A stretch of 18,150 bases of DNA from an uncultured bacterium (GCA_905215145.1 CAJMOW010000012.1:1-18150); one strand, 5' to 3'; positions 6,674 to 14,927 are shown, counted from the first letter of the stretch. The notes: generated by a model from the letters alone, not told the origin. A program made the numbers and translations.

Positions 6674-8038
6674 TTAATGATTTTTAGAATCGTAATTAAA
6701 TAATTTACTAAACTCTTGAGATGCTTTTTCCATTTCATAATTTATATTTTTAAGTGCTTTTTCAACTTTATATTTATTAGGAAAACTAGTAATACTATCT
6801 ATTCCTTTAAAATAATTATCTAATACCTGTTTTCTCCTTTTTTTATCATCTAATAATTTTTTCTCTCTATTTTGATAAGCAAGTTCTTGAATTAAATCTT
6901 CAATAGAAATAATATCTTTTTTACTTTTATTTTTTACTATTAATGATATTTGATTATATTTATATAGTGAATGATTAACTATAGAATTAAAAATATAATT
7001 ATCAATATACTCTTGTTTTTTATTTACTATACTATTATTTTGAATAAGTTCTTCAATGTTATTATTTTGATTTAACATATCAAAATAATCATTTAATTTT
7101 TGAAGATCATTATTAATATCTTTTTTGCCAGAATATAAAATTGAGGTAGAATCGTTAAATAAATATTTTTTAATTCTTTTAGTTAAGGTTTTAATTTCCT
7201 GCCCCAATCTATCATTTTTTATTGAATTATATTTAATTTTACCTGAAGATTGATTATACCTTTCTCTATATTTTTTTAATAGCTCTCCAAGTTTTAATAT
7301 ATCTTCTTCAACATATATTTCACTAATATTTTTCAAAATAAAATTCTTTTCTTTTGGATTAAAATATGATTTCAAATAATCTATATCTTCATTTGTTTTC
7401 TTCAAAAGAGGTGTATAATATTTTTCTCTTTCAATAACTAATTCAACTAATCTTTTTAAATATCTTTGTTCATCTAAAGTTATCTTACCTTTTCTTCTAT
7501 AATTAATTTTATTATTACAATATAAATAATTAGGCTTTTTTTCAATAAAAGCAAAATGAATATGTGGTTGATGTTTTCTATTGGTATGAATTGAAAATAC
7601 ATAACTCATATTTTTAATATCTTTAAATCCACAGTATTTTAAAAATTGAGGCATCACCTCTTTTGCAATTTTTTGCTCTAGAGTTTTAATATCTATATTT
7701 TCATCAAGATATTCTTTCTTAAAACTTAAAATACCTTTCCATAGATTAGAATTCTCTATATATTTTTTATAATTTTCTTTTATTTTTTTAACATCATTTT
7801 TTGTTGCATAATTTCCATTTTCCAATATAAGATTGTATTTTTCTCCCCTAGTATGTCCCATATAATATTCAAACATTCCAACTGTTTTTTTCTTTTCATT
7901 AGAAAAATAATCAATCATATCATCAACATCTTTTAATCTATCTTCTTTATAATTAAAATAAGTATTTTTATTATCTCTTGAATTAAGTGCTAAACAATAC
8001 TTACTTTTGAAAATTACATTAGGACTTTTCTTACTCAT
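6674..8038 (-). CDS. MobL/MOBP-type relaxase
   Basis: The 454-residue protein starts SPNVIFKSKYC, as in MobL-type relaxases. Its histidine cluster HQPHIHFAF (H156, H159, H161) matches the metal-binding motif III of relaxases; Y27 or Y30 in YFNYKEDR is the likeliest nicking tyrosine. The relaxase would cut one strand at oriT and stay bound to the 5' end for transfer. The region after about residue 180 is Lys/Asn/Ile-rich and helical, without a visible helicase or primase domain. AAGGATAATTTTA before ATG 8038 gives the ribosome site, and the start overlaps the preceding RHH gene by 8 bases. MOBP-like assignment is by motif only; the exact clade would need a profile search. Confidence 0.85.
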   Translation of the reverse strand: MSKKSPNVIFKSKYCLALNSRDNKNTYFNYKEDRLKDVDDMIDYFSNEKKKTVGMFEYYMGHTRGEKYNLILENGNYATKNDVKKIKENYKKYIENSNLWKGILSFKKEYLDENIDIKTLEQKIAKEVMPQFLKYCGFKDIKNMSYVFSIHTNRKHQPHIHFAFIEKKPNYLYCNNKINYRRKGKITLDEQRYLKRLVELVIEREKYYTPLLKKTNEDIDYLKSYFNPKEKNFILKNISEIYVEEDILKLGELLKKYRERYNQSSGKIKYNSIKNDRLGQEIKTLTKRIKKYLFNDSTSILYSGKKDINNDLQKLNDYFDMLNQNNNIEELIQNNSIVNKKQEYIDNYIFNSIVNHSLYKYNQISLIVKNKSKKDIISIEDLIQELAYQNREKKLLDDKKRRKQVLDNYFKGIDSITSFPNKYKVEKALKNINYEMEKASQEFSKLFNYDSKNH

Positions 8039-8360
8039 TAAAATTATCCTTATTATTTAGTATATCATTCAAACATTTATCTTCTTTAATATCAGCATTT
8101 GATAAATAACCAAAATTAGCAAAGTGTTGTTGAGATAATTTAAAATGTTTATATTGTCTTTTAGAAATTCTATCAAGTTGATTATATATCATCTGCAATT
8201 TATTATCTATTTCAGATAAATGATTTATTTCTTTTGGCTCGTTGATATATTTTTCAAGTATTGCATTTATAACTTTATTTGTGGATGTAGAATTATCTTT
8301 TGCTACGAGAAATAATCTATCATAAATATAATCATCAACTCTAACTGTTATTTTTTTCAT
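8031..8360 (-). CDS. Ribbon-helix-helix mobilization accessory protein (MobC-like)
   Basis: Residues 1-40 have a typical ribbon-helix-helix DNA-binding fold: a basic strand ITVRVDDYIYDRLFLVA followed by a turn and a second helix STNKVINAILEKYI. A longer helix of about 50-85 could mediate partner contact. Such proteins bind near oriT and help the relaxase nick, and the gene lies immediately upstream of the relaxase with an 8-base overlap. AAGGAAGG precedes ATG 8360. It overlaps the preceding HTH gene by 20 bases. Length (109) is usual for a MobC-like accessory protein. Confidence 0.75.
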   Translation of the reverse strand: MKKITVRVDDYIYDRLFLVAKDNSTSTNKVINAILEKYINEPKEINHLSEIDNKLQMIYNQLDRISKRQYKHFKLSQQHFANFGYLSNADIKEDKCLNDILNNKDNFNE

Positions 8361-8781
8361 TTTGTTCCTTCCTTATAATTCTATAATCAAAAGTTCCATC
8401 ATCCTTTTTTTGAATTACAAAAGCAATAAAATTTGGATCATTGAAAGTTTTACTTAAAAAAGGATATTCTTTTTTAGTCATAGCTTTATAAGAATATTTA
8501 TTTTTATCAGTAAAATAATCTTCACCAAACATTCTGTATTTTTTCATCCAAGAACATAATCTTCTTTGTGGAGTTCTATCATCTAATATATTCATATCAA
8601 AACCACCATTTACAAAAATTTCTCTTGCAGTTTTTTCTGGATACAATGTTTTTTCTTTTACAGCCCAAAGTTTAAAACTATTTTTATAAACAATATGACT
8701 TTTGTTTCTGACAGATTCAACATTAGAGTTAAGTGATATTTTTTTCAATTCTTCATCATTATAAATTCTAATTTTATTCAT
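8341..8781 (-). CDS. Helix-turn-helix protein of the mobilization operon
   Basis: The 146-residue protein carries a central block FKLWAVKEKTLYPEKTAREI followed by GGFDMNILDDRTPQRRLCSW, resembling the small HTH-domain proteins of Firmicutes that are sometimes labelled transposase OrfA-like. No transposase catalytic partner or terminal inverted repeats are nearby, so it is unlikely to be part of an insertion sequence. It is translated within the mobilization operon, overlapping the first RHH gene by 8 bases (ATGAATGAATAA arrangement) and the MobC-like gene by 20. A role in relaxosome assembly or in repression of this operon is inferred from position. The C-terminal 40 residues form a beta-rich tail. 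Confidence 0.65.
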   Translation of the reverse strand: MNKIRIYNDEELKKISLNSNVESVRNKSHIVYKNSFKLWAVKEKTLYPEKTAREIFVNGGFDMNILDDRTPQRRLCSWMKKYRMFGEDYFTDKNKYSYKAMTKKEYPFLSKTFNDPNFIAFVIQKKDDGTFDYRIIRKEQNEKNNS

Positions 8782-8983
8782 TCATATCACGATCCTTTTT
8801 TATTTTTTTATTTTGTTCTTCATAATATTTATCAAACTTTTCAATATAAGAATTATATCCAAGTTCAATCAGATAAGTTATCATTTTATTAAAACTAAAA
8901 TTATTTTTTATTGCCAATAATTCTATTCTAGTTTTTAAATTATTATCAATCCTTAATGTAGTTCTTACTAAACCTTTTATCAA
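8774..8983 (-). CDS. Ribbon-helix-helix DNA-binding protein, first gene of the mobilization operon
   Basis: The 69-residue protein starts at TTG 8983 with AGAAAGGAG about eight bases upstream; no ATG in frame gives a complete fold. Residues 5-45 form a ribbon-helix-helix domain: VRTTLRIDNNLKTRIELLA, then FSFNKMITYLIELGY. The rest is a charged tail. It is the first gene beside the putative oriT, where a 17-base sequence occurs inside a candidate promoter and again as an inverted copy, so this protein is a good candidate both to bind those sites and to repress its own operon. That binding is inferred, not shown. It overlaps the following HTH gene by 8 bases. Confidence 0.7.
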   Translation of the reverse strand: MIKGLVRTTLRIDNNLKTRIELLAIKNNFSFNKMITYLIELGYNSYIEKFDKYYEEQNKKIKKDRDMNE

Positions 8984-9001
8984 CTTTTGTTCTCCTTTCT
9001 C

Positions 9002-9033
9002 ATTTTATCAGTAGCCACTTTCACTAGTTTCAA
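9002..9033 (-). promoter_or_regulatory. Possible promoter of the mobilization operon with embedded operator
   Basis: On the minus strand TTGAAA (9033-9028) is followed after 17 bases by TGATAA (9010-9005). The spacer is almost exactly the repeated sequence TAGTGAAAGTGGCTACT. A protein binding the repeat would block the promoter. The predicted start would leave only about 15 bases of leader, so the call is tentative. Confidence 0.3.
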
Positions 9034-9084
9034 GGTGTTTTTTTAATAAAAATATTGCATATTTTTAATGGGCATAAGAAGAAC

Positions 9085-9136
9085 GACACCATAAAACTAA
9101 CTTTTCCTTATAAAACAAGGATAATTTAGTGGTGTC
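9085..9136. repeat. Nested hairpins in the putative oriT
   Basis: GACACCA at 9085-9091 pairs with TGGTGTC at 9130-9136, with further A/T pairing after a small bulge. Inside it TCCTT (9105-9109) pairs with AAGGA (9117-9121) around a 7-base loop. No T-run follows on either strand, so this is not a terminator; a structure recognised by a relaxase or accessory protein fits. Confidence 0.55.
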
Positions 9137-9142
9137 TTACTA

Positions 9143-9160
9143 TTTTTGCACTTGCAAAAA
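9143..9160. repeat. Perfect short hairpin in the putative oriT
   Basis: TTTTTGC and GCAAAAA form a perfect 7-base-pair stem around a 4-base ACTT loop. It is near the centre of the gene-free region, between the nested hairpins and the second copy of the 17-base repeat. Confidence 0.55.
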
Positions 9161-9269
9161 AGACCACTTCTCATAGTGAAAGTGGCTACTTCATATTAAA
9201 AGCACCTTAATTTACAAGAATTTTTTTGACTACTATTTTATTTTAAAGTGGCTACCTCACAAAATTAAT

Positions 9270-9294
9270 ATCATAAAGAGTGCTTCCTTATGAT
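9270..9294. terminator. Hairpin after the M23 hydrolase gene, weak terminator
   Basis: ATCATAAGG and CTTTATGAT (minus strand) form a 9-base-pair stem with one G-U and a 7-base loop, 13 bases after the stop of the hydrolase gene. There is no good T-run on the minus strand and only four T on the plus strand, so any termination would be weak; it may mark the 3' end of the secretion operon. Confidence 0.3.
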
Positions 9295-9307
9295 TTTAAA
9301 AATAAGT

Positions 9308-10237
9308 TTATTGAATTATATATTCTTCATTAGAAAAATTATTTGCTGGTAATGTTGGTTCAAAACGAACATTAGGATTCTGCATAGTAAAATCTATAAA
9401 CTTCATACCATCTATTTTTTCTCTGTTAAAATTTTCTACTTGATAATGAAGATGATTTCCTGTTGAATGTCCAGTTGTTCCTACACTAGCAACTTCAGTC
9501 CAATGAGTAACTTTATCTCCAACTTTTACCTTTGCACTATTTGGATAAAGATGAGCAAATACTACATAATATGTATCTTCATAATCTTCATCACATTTTA
9601 TTGTTATAAGATTTCCAATCTTATTTCCACTTTGATCGTACGGTATATTTTCATTTTGAGTGAATGTAACTTTTTCAACTGTACCATTACAAACTGAATA
9701 AACTGGAGTCTGGGCTGGTACTGCCAAATCCCATCCACTATGAACATTACTTTCACCATAAATTATTCTTTGTTCATTAAAAAAACTTGTTACAGTAAAA
9801 TCTTTATCTAGTGGAAGATTAAAATGTCCTGTGCTTACTATTAAATAATCTGAATTTTCTTCTATGTTATTTTCGGAGCAAGCAGTCATATTTTTTACTC
9901 TTTGATCTTCACATACTTCATTAATTTCTTTAGCAGTTTTTTGTTCTTCATTCTGATTCATTTTATATAAAGCATCTAATGTTAAACTTGTATCTTCAAG
10001 ATGAAAATATAAAAGTCTTTGTAATGGAACATAACCATCTTTTAAATATTTATTTACTGCATTTGTATAAGCATCAGCATATTCAGCATTATCTTGTATT
10101 TTTTCTTTTGTGAGTTTTGCTCCAAAAAAATCAAACAACATTAATACACATATTAAAATTACCATAACAAATGCAATGGTTAAGATAGAACTACCACCAA
10201 TAACTTTTAGTATTATATTTTTCTTTTTCTTTTCCAT
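9308..10237 (-). CDS. M23 (LytM-type) peptidoglycan hydrolase of the secretion system
   Basis: A membrane anchor lies at residues 12-36, followed by an extracellular linker (40-135) and an M23 metallopeptidase domain (about 140-290). All zinc and catalytic residues are present: H166 and D170 in HSGWD, H229 in AHL, and H262/H264 in HLHYQ. Such enzymes open the peptide cross-links of peptidoglycan so that the conjugation channel can pass; this is the Gram-positive counterpart of the VirB1 step. There is no NlpC/P60 or SLT lysozyme domain. The ATG is two bases after the stop of the 60-codon gene and has only a weak site, so translation is probably coupled. It is the last gene before the putative oriT. 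Confidence 0.9.
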   Translation of the reverse strand: MEKKKKNIILKVIGGSSILTIAFVMVILICVLMLFDFFGAKLTKEKIQDNAEYADAYTNAVNKYLKDGYVPLQRLLYFHLEDTSLTLDALYKMNQNEEQKTAKEINEVCEDQRVKNMTACSENNIEENSDYLIVSTGHFNLPLDKDFTVTSFFNEQRIIYGESNVHSGWDLAVPAQTPVYSVCNGTVEKVTFTQNENIPYDQSGNKIGNLITIKCDEDYEDTYYVVFAHLYPNSAKVKVGDKVTHWTEVASVGTTGHSTGNHLHYQVENFNREKIDGMKFIDFTMQNPNVRFEPTLPANNFSNEEYIIQ

Positions 10238-10239
10238 CT

Positions 10240-10422
10240 TTATTTATATTTATAGAAAAGAGAATAATAATATTTATTCCCTTTATCTATAATCTCCTTC
10301 AATACTTCACTTGGAATTAAATCTAATAAAAAATCCATAAATGATTCATTTGGATCTTCAAATTCATCAAGATACATTTTTTTAAACTTTTTTCTTAACT
10401 GCTTTAATGTTAATGTTTTCAT
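10240..10422 (-). CDS. Small hypothetical protein of the secretion operon
   Basis: The 60-residue product has a basic N-terminus (MKTLTLKQLRKKFKKMY), an acidic middle and a Tyr/Lys-rich end; no membrane segment or known domain. It lies between the VirB4 ATPase (3-base gap) and the M23 hydrolase (2-base gap), with GGGAGAAAG upstream of ATG 10422. Its packing in the operon supports a real gene. The role is unknown; a small chaperone or channel accessory is possible from position alone. Confidence 0.65.
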   Translation of the reverse strand: MKTLTLKQLRKKFKKMYLDEFEDPNESFMDFLLDLIPSEVLKEIIDKGNKYYYSLFYKYK

Positions 10423-10425
10423 TAT

Positions 10426-12927
10426 TTAACTTTCTCCCATCAATTCTAACTCTAAAGGCGTTGCTAAAATTTTTACTCTAATTCTATTTTTAGAATTAAT
10501 AGTAAGCAAAAATTCTCCCATTTCTGCTTGCATTAAAAATTCTTTTTGAGTATCTGTTAGTGGGTTTTGATAAAACAATTTCAAGTATGTTGTTAAGTCA
10601 TCTTCTTTAAGCATTCCTACCAATTGATACTGACAATTGTTAAATATAGCTGTAGCACTTCTAACACTATCATCATCACCTAAAAAGTCGTGGATGCTCT
10701 GTGTTGCTGGAATAAATGCTCCATGATACTTTCTAATTCTACGAGCGATTTGTTCAAATGTTAAAAGAACTTCACTGTCAGTATTTTTTAAATACAAATG
10801 GAATTCATCAACTATTACTGCTATATTTTTAATTCTTTTTTTATCATTTTCTTTATCATTTATAATTTTATTTCTAACAATAATATTATTCAAATAAGTT
10901 AATAGATTTACTAACTGTGTTGTTATAATTCTTTTGTTTTTACTGTATAATAAATCCTTTACATTAAATGCAATTAAATTTGATTCTAGGTTTACTGAAG
11001 TATAACCATTAAATAGCATTGCATCAGTTCCAACCTTAAATCTATCTAATAATATTTCGAGTTTATCTACTATTTTTAATTGTTCTGGATTTGTAATCAT
11101 CTTACGATAATCTGGTAAGAAATTAATTAAATCAGTAAAAATAGGATAATCTGTATTTTCATATTTTTCTAAAGTAGATATTTTAGTATTCTTTGTTATA
11201 CCAAATACTTTATACAATTTTTCTATCATATCAAGCATTACTACAACTTCACTTTCTTTTATTTCTTCAAAAGCACACTTAATAAATGTTTCAAGTGAAC
11301 CTAAATGCTTTGCTAAAGGACAGTCTTCATAATTAATTGATTTAACATCACTATCTTCTTTTTCTTCTTTATCACTTGGAAGAAATCTAACTTGTAGTGG
11401 ATTTATTATTCCACCACTTGCAGAATACATATCAATATATTCTCCTTTATTTTTCCTAATTAATTTTTCATATTCTCCTTCAGCATCAAATAAAAAACAT
11501 TTATTTCCACGATTAATTTCATTAATAATCATTTTCTTTAAAGTAAAACTTTTACCTCCTCCAGTTGATGCAATTATTGCTAAATTACTTGAAGGTCTTG
11601 TTGCATCTTTATGAAATAAATCAAATATTGTAGGCAATGCAGTATGTATATCTGATCCTATCATATACCCTGTTTCATCATTAAAATGTGTTATTGTCAA
11701 AGGGAATGATGCTGCTAATGTTAAGCTTGGAAGATAATTATGATAATCTTCAAAACCATTTTTAGTTATATCAAATGATTGCCAACCTTCCATTTGCCTC
11801 ATACGAGGAGCATCTAATTTAATGTGAAAAACATCAGCGATTTTTTTTAGTTCTTTTATTTTTTCTTCTCTTTGTTTTTTATCACCATTAATTATAATAA
11901 TGAAATCTACTTTCTTTATTTTTTCATCACCGTTTTTAATTTGAGTCATTAATGCTTGAAAGTTTTCTCTTTCAGTATCCATTTGCGTTGCATCAGACAA
12001 TTTTCTAGTTGTACTTCTTTCTGATATTAAAAACTCATAATTACTATCAAGTCTTCTTACTAATTCTTCTGTAGGAATTGTATCTTTTATATGAATGCAA
12101 CACCTAGTATCTGGTACATTAAATAATTCTTCAAAGAACAATTCATCTATAAACGGTGGTATTCTTTTAATGGTTATAATTTGTATTTCTTCTTCATCTG
12201 TTTTAATATATCCCATATTTTCTTGAACAAAAAAAGGAGTGATTAATTCAACCAAATCACTCCACATCAATTGTTCTATACTGGCAGTAGACATATATAA
12301 ATTTACTAAAAATTGATATATTTCTAATTTATTTGTTATAGTTTTAACATTTAATCTAGGTGTCATATTATAGCAATGTATTTTTAATTCCTCTGATATA
12401 TGTTCTAATGCTTTATCATTATCATTTACTAATACAAAATAATATCTACTTGTTGTTGTTAAATCTTGCTCTTCTAATAATTCTAATCTATCATATCTCT
12501 CTTTTAAAAATTCCACTTTTTCTTCTTCATTAGAATATTCCTCAATCAGTCTTGTATAATAATCCTTATTTGCATTAAGATCTATCTTATCATCTAGCTT
12601 ATATATTCTTAAGTTCAAATCTTTCAGTTGATATAAATACTTTAATTGGTTAAAAAAATTATGTTTTTGAGTATTAGATGTCAAAGATAAATCTATTGCA
12701 TCTACAGAAAAGACTTTAGCATAACTATTATTACGAAGTTTTATAATTCCATTGTCATTTACAAACTCTGAATTGGTAAATGCTTGTGAATTTTTATATT
12801 TGGAATTTAAAATACTTTTTGTTATATATTCATTTTTTATTTTATCTTTTTTTAAAATAAATTTTTCAATAGTTTTATGTTCTTTATCTTTTCTTTTCTG
12901 TTCTTTACTAACTTGATTCTTTTTCAA
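10426..12927 (-). CDS. VirB4-family conjugation ATPase (Mbov_0397-like)
   Basis: The 833-residue protein is the main ATPase driving pilus assembly and substrate transfer at the membrane. Walker A ASTGGGKSFTLKK lies near residues 450-460 and Walker B IAVIVDEFHLYL near 700-710, followed by RRIRKYHGAFIPATQSIHDF, typical of VirB4/TraE proteins. Residues 1-400 form the VirB4-type N-terminal part. The start is TTG 12927, within the 3' end of the VirB3-like gene (20-base overlap); AGGGTG lies about seven bases upstream and no early in-frame ATG exists. Length is normal. With the VirB3-, VirB6- and VirB2-like genes it forms the secretion core. Confidence 0.93.
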   Translation of the reverse strand: MKKNQVSKEQKRKDKEHKTIEKFILKKDKIKNEYITKSILNSKYKNSQAFTNSEFVNDNGIIKLRNNSYAKVFSVDAIDLSLTSNTQKHNFFNQLKYLYQLKDLNLRIYKLDDKIDLNANKDYYTRLIEEYSNEEEKVEFLKERYDRLELLEEQDLTTTSRYYFVLVNDNDKALEHISEELKIHCYNMTPRLNVKTITNKLEIYQFLVNLYMSTASIEQLMWSDLVELITPFFVQENMGYIKTDEEEIQIITIKRIPPFIDELFFEELFNVPDTRCCIHIKDTIPTEELVRRLDSNYEFLISERSTTRKLSDATQMDTERENFQALMTQIKNGDEKIKKVDFIIIINGDKKQREEKIKELKKIADVFHIKLDAPRMRQMEGWQSFDITKNGFEDYHNYLPSLTLAASFPLTITHFNDETGYMIGSDIHTALPTIFDLFHKDATRPSSNLAIIASTGGGKSFTLKKMIINEINRGNKCFLFDAEGEYEKLIRKNKGEYIDMYSASGGIINPLQVRFLPSDKEEKEDSDVKSINYEDCPLAKHLGSLETFIKCAFEEIKESEVVVMLDMIEKLYKVFGITKNTKISTLEKYENTDYPIFTDLINFLPDYRKMITNPEQLKIVDKLEILLDRFKVGTDAMLFNGYTSVNLESNLIAFNVKDLLYSKNKRIITTQLVNLLTYLNNIIVRNKIINDKENDKKRIKNIAVIVDEFHLYLKNTDSEVLLTFEQIARRIRKYHGAFIPATQSIHDFLGDDDSVRSATAIFNNCQYQLVGMLKEDDLTTYLKLFYQNPLTDTQKEFLMQAEMGEFLLTINSKNRIRVKILATPLELELMGES

Positions 12928-13210
12928 ATTTATTCACCCTACCTTCCTTTTGATAAACAAATATTTTCTCTCTAAATAAAAATTTAAATATCAAGCCTAC
13001 AACTTTATACATTCTATTTTTTTTACTGACATTAATAGGAAGTAAGCAAAATATTCCTATCATCAATCCTATTACTGATAATATTTTTAGTGACGTAAAA
13101 CAAAACAGAATTATAAATAAAATTATCATTGGAAAAGCAATGATAATATCTGATATTTCTATTCCTTTAAAACCTAAATTTCTTTTAATTGATTTTAGTG
13201 TTATATACAT
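12908..13210 (-). CDS. VirB3-like small inner-membrane protein
   Basis: The 100-residue protein has two transmembrane segments (about 21-39 and 42-59), short basic ends and no enzyme motif. Its position directly before the VirB4 ATPase and after the VirB6-like gene is that of VirB3/PrgI-type proteins, which bind VirB4 and help place it at the channel. The start is well supported by TAGGAGGT six bases before ATG 13210, which uses the stop codon of the preceding gene as part of the ribosome site. Its 3' end overlaps the VirB4 gene by 20 bases. Sequence similarity alone is too low for certainty. Confidence 0.75.
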   Translation of the reverse strand: MYITLKSIKRNLGFKGIEISDIIIAFPMIILFIILFCFTSLKILSVIGLMIGIFCLLPINVSKKNRMYKVVGLIFKFLFREKIFVYQKEGRVNKFEKESS

Positions 13211-13219
13211 TTTTACCTC

Positions 13220-14602
13220 CTACATCATATTTTTTCTTCTTCTATAATAAGAAGCATTATAACTTGAGCGTGGCATTACTTTTCTTACTGCATCATTCAA
13301 ACTATTTGCTCCTGCATTAATAAAGGCATCACTTGCACTAAACTTATTTCCATCTGGTTTTCTATTCATCCTTTGACCTGTTGCATACATCTTACATCCC
13401 ATTGTTTGGGCAAATTGTTGCATTCTTGATGGTGTTTGTCCTTCACCAGTTGTTCCCATAGTTCCTAAAGCTATCCCTGCTTGTGATAGTATTTGTGAGC
13501 CAATTGCTTTTCCACCTTTCATCGCACTACCAGTTGCCACAAGTCCAGCACCTACTGTCGCTCCTGCTCCAATTGTTGCACCAATACCAGCCATTTTTCC
13601 ATATCCCATTAAAGACATTAATTGCTCTCTACCACTTGCTGCACTTACATTAGCACCAATAAATCGATTTATAACCTGACTTCCTGTTAAAATAAATGTC
13701 GCACATCCTAAATAAAGTAATGACTTTGTAGTTAAATTTAAAAAGTTATTAGTAAAGAAAATTGTTGCATTTATTTCTTGCATAACCATTACTGTTAGAC
13801 TTACTATTAACATAACTACTGCACTTTGAAGTGCTAATGATACCAGTTGTTCTATTACTGCTCCTCTTCTTTGCTTATTGCATACACTTGTCGCAAATAC
13901 TATAGGAGAAATTGAAAACAAAAACAAAAACTCTATTTGCCTACGACCTAACATTATTCCAGCAAAAAACAAACTATAAAGGAAGAAACCTCCACTTATT
14001 ACTGCCATTAGCCAATTAATATCATATTTATAGTCTTTTTTGTCTGACAATATCACTCTTGATTTTGTTACATATTTATCTAGATACAATTCATCATTAT
14101 CAAAAGAACCATCTTTAACTAAATCTTCTATACTCTTTTTTTCATCAAATTTATCACTATTTTTATAAGCATCTTTATAAGAAATAAACATAGTAAGCAT
14201 ATTATCACTCATTTTTGTATTATTACTACTTTCAAATATACTACCAGTATAATTAGAAAGTGTTATTGAAAAATTTGATACTTGAACAAATAAAAATGTT
14301 GACATCATTATAAGTGTTCCACACTTAACTATTTCCATCATTATATTTTTAAATGTATTTTCTTCATCTGGATCTAAAAGTTTATTTACAAATTTCCAAA
14401 TTATGAAAAGTGCAAATAAAGTTACTGCTATTGCCATAATTCCAGTATAGAAGTTTTTAAATGTTTGATTATTGGATAATGAATTAATTATATCAAAAGC
14501 ATTTAATTTTTTTATTATTTCTAAAAGTCCATCTATTAAATCATATATAAAACTTATTATATACCAACCTAGACTTCTTAACAAATCAAAAACTTTTATC
14601 AT
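13220..14602 (-). CDS. VirB6/TrbL-like multispanning channel protein (Mbov_0396-like)
   Basis: The 460-residue protein has about six transmembrane segments (roughly 51-72, 94-114, 196-218, 224-242, 253-275, 293-310), preceded by an amphipathic N-terminus and followed by a Gly/Ala-rich stretch (334-375) and a basic tail rich in Arg. This layout, and the order pilin, VirB6, VirB3, VirB4, match the Mbov_0396-family ICE membrane protein, which forms part of the conjugation channel. A hydrophilic loop of about 80 residues lies between the second and third spans. The start ATG 14602 is 12 bases after the pilin stop, with a weak TAGG site. No lesion is visible. Confidence 0.88.
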   Translation of the reverse strand: MIKVFDLLRSLGWYIISFIYDLIDGLLEIIKKLNAFDIINSLSNNQTFKNFYTGIMAIAVTLFALFIIWKFVNKLLDPDEENTFKNIMMEIVKCGTLIMMSTFLFVQVSNFSITLSNYTGSIFESSNNTKMSDNMLTMFISYKDAYKNSDKFDEKKSIEDLVKDGSFDNDELYLDKYVTKSRVILSDKKDYKYDINWLMAVISGGFFLYSLFFAGIMLGRRQIEFLFLFSISPIVFATSVCNKQRRGAVIEQLVSLALQSAVVMLIVSLTVMVMQEINATIFFTNNFLNLTTKSLLYLGCATFILTGSQVINRFIGANVSAASGREQLMSLMGYGKMAGIGATIGAGATVGAGLVATGSAMKGGKAIGSQILSQAGIALGTMGTTGEGQTPSRMQQFAQTMGCKMYATGQRMNRKPDGNKFSASDAFINAGANSLNDAVRKVMPRSSYNASYYRRRKNMM

Positions 14603-14614
14603 ATATGTAACCTA

Positions 14615-14896
14615 CTATGTAAATAACCTAATTATGATATTAACTAATGATATTGCTAGAATAATTCCAAAAATCCCTAATAATGTTTGAACTATTCTTG
14701 TTTTTACTCTTGGCTTTTGATCTACATCTACAACAGCATACATTATAAAACTTATTACTAAGGCAATTCCTGCAAGTGCTATACCTACTGCCAATGCCCA
14801 ATCGGTAATTTGTTTTATTACTTTTAATACAGTATCAACAGTGTATGTGCCACCTTCTAATTGACTAATTGCTAATACATTAAATAAATTTTTCAT
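14615..14896 (-). CDS. VirB2-like conjugation pilin (Mbov_0395-like)
   Basis: The product from ATG 14896 is 93 residues; AAAGGGTG seven bases upstream favours this start over the GTG at 14905. It has a short hydrophobic N-terminus ending QLEGG, a first membrane segment at about 31-53 (LAVGIALAGIALVISFIMY), a short basic loop (VDQKPRVKTR) and a second segment at about 69-90. Two spans with a small basic loop is the classic VirB2/TrbC pilin form and matches Mbov_0395-type pilin-like conjugal proteins. It would make or line the surface pilus. It is the first gene of the secretion operon, immediately after a terminator and a structured leader, so its expression depends on read-through or a promoter not obvious here. 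Confidence 0.85.
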   Translation of the reverse strand: MKNLFNVLAISQLEGGTYTVDTVLKVIKQITDWALAVGIALAGIALVISFIMYAVVDVDQKPRVKTRIVQTLLGIFGIILAISLVNIIIRLFT

Positions 14897-14927
14897 TATA
14901 ATCACCCTTTCTTTAAACTATGTCAAC

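Larger units (their letters stand above)
9010..9255. repeat. 17-base inverted repeat plus a third 11-base copy
   Basis: AGTAGCCACTTTCACTA at 9010-9026 is the exact reverse complement of TAGTGAAAGTGGCTACT at 9174-9190. A third copy, AAAGTGGCTAC, is at 9245-9255 in the same orientation as the second, and a half-site CCACTT is at 9164-9169. These are probable binding sites for an RHH or relaxosome protein; alternatively the arms mark the edges of oriT. Confidence 0.7.
8984..9307. other. Gene-free region, candidate origin of transfer (oriT)
   Basis: No credible gene lies between the M23 hydrolase and the mobilization operon. The region holds a 17-base inverted repeat with a further 11-base copy, and at least four hairpins, and adjoins two RHH genes and the relaxase. 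This is where oriT usually lies in such elements. I see no match to a nick site I know by heart, so the exact nick position is not assigned. Confidence 0.55.

Noticed and set aside
6652..6676. AT-rich palindrome TTAATTATAATTAA after the relaxase as a terminator
   Set aside because: The stem contains only A-T pairs and no T-run follows on the minus strand.
8341..8781. Insertion-sequence remnant because the HTH protein looks OrfA-like
   Set aside because: No transposase catalytic gene or terminal inverted repeats flank it, and it is translationally nested inside the mobilization operon.
8031..8983. RHH genes as a toxin-antitoxin pair
   Set aside because: Neither neighbour resembles a RelE, MazF or PIN toxin, and the location beside the relaxase fits mobilization proteins.
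9010..9255. CRISPR array
   Set aside because: There are only three unequal copies, one inverted, with irregular spacing and no cas genes; they fit binding sites in oriT.
9467..9697. Plus-strand frame of 76 codons inside the M23 gene
   Set aside because: The minus-strand M23 domain with all its metal ligands fully explains this DNA.
9308..14896. Mycoplasma origin suggested by the Mbov-type secretion proteins
   Set aside because: Trp is encoded by TGG and TGA ends genes in this window, so the mycoplasma code is not used.
14894..14926. TTGACA followed by TATAATG at the pilin start as a promoter
   Set aside because: The spacing is 20 bases and the TATAAT would include the start codon and lie after the ribosome site, so it cannot serve the pilin gene.
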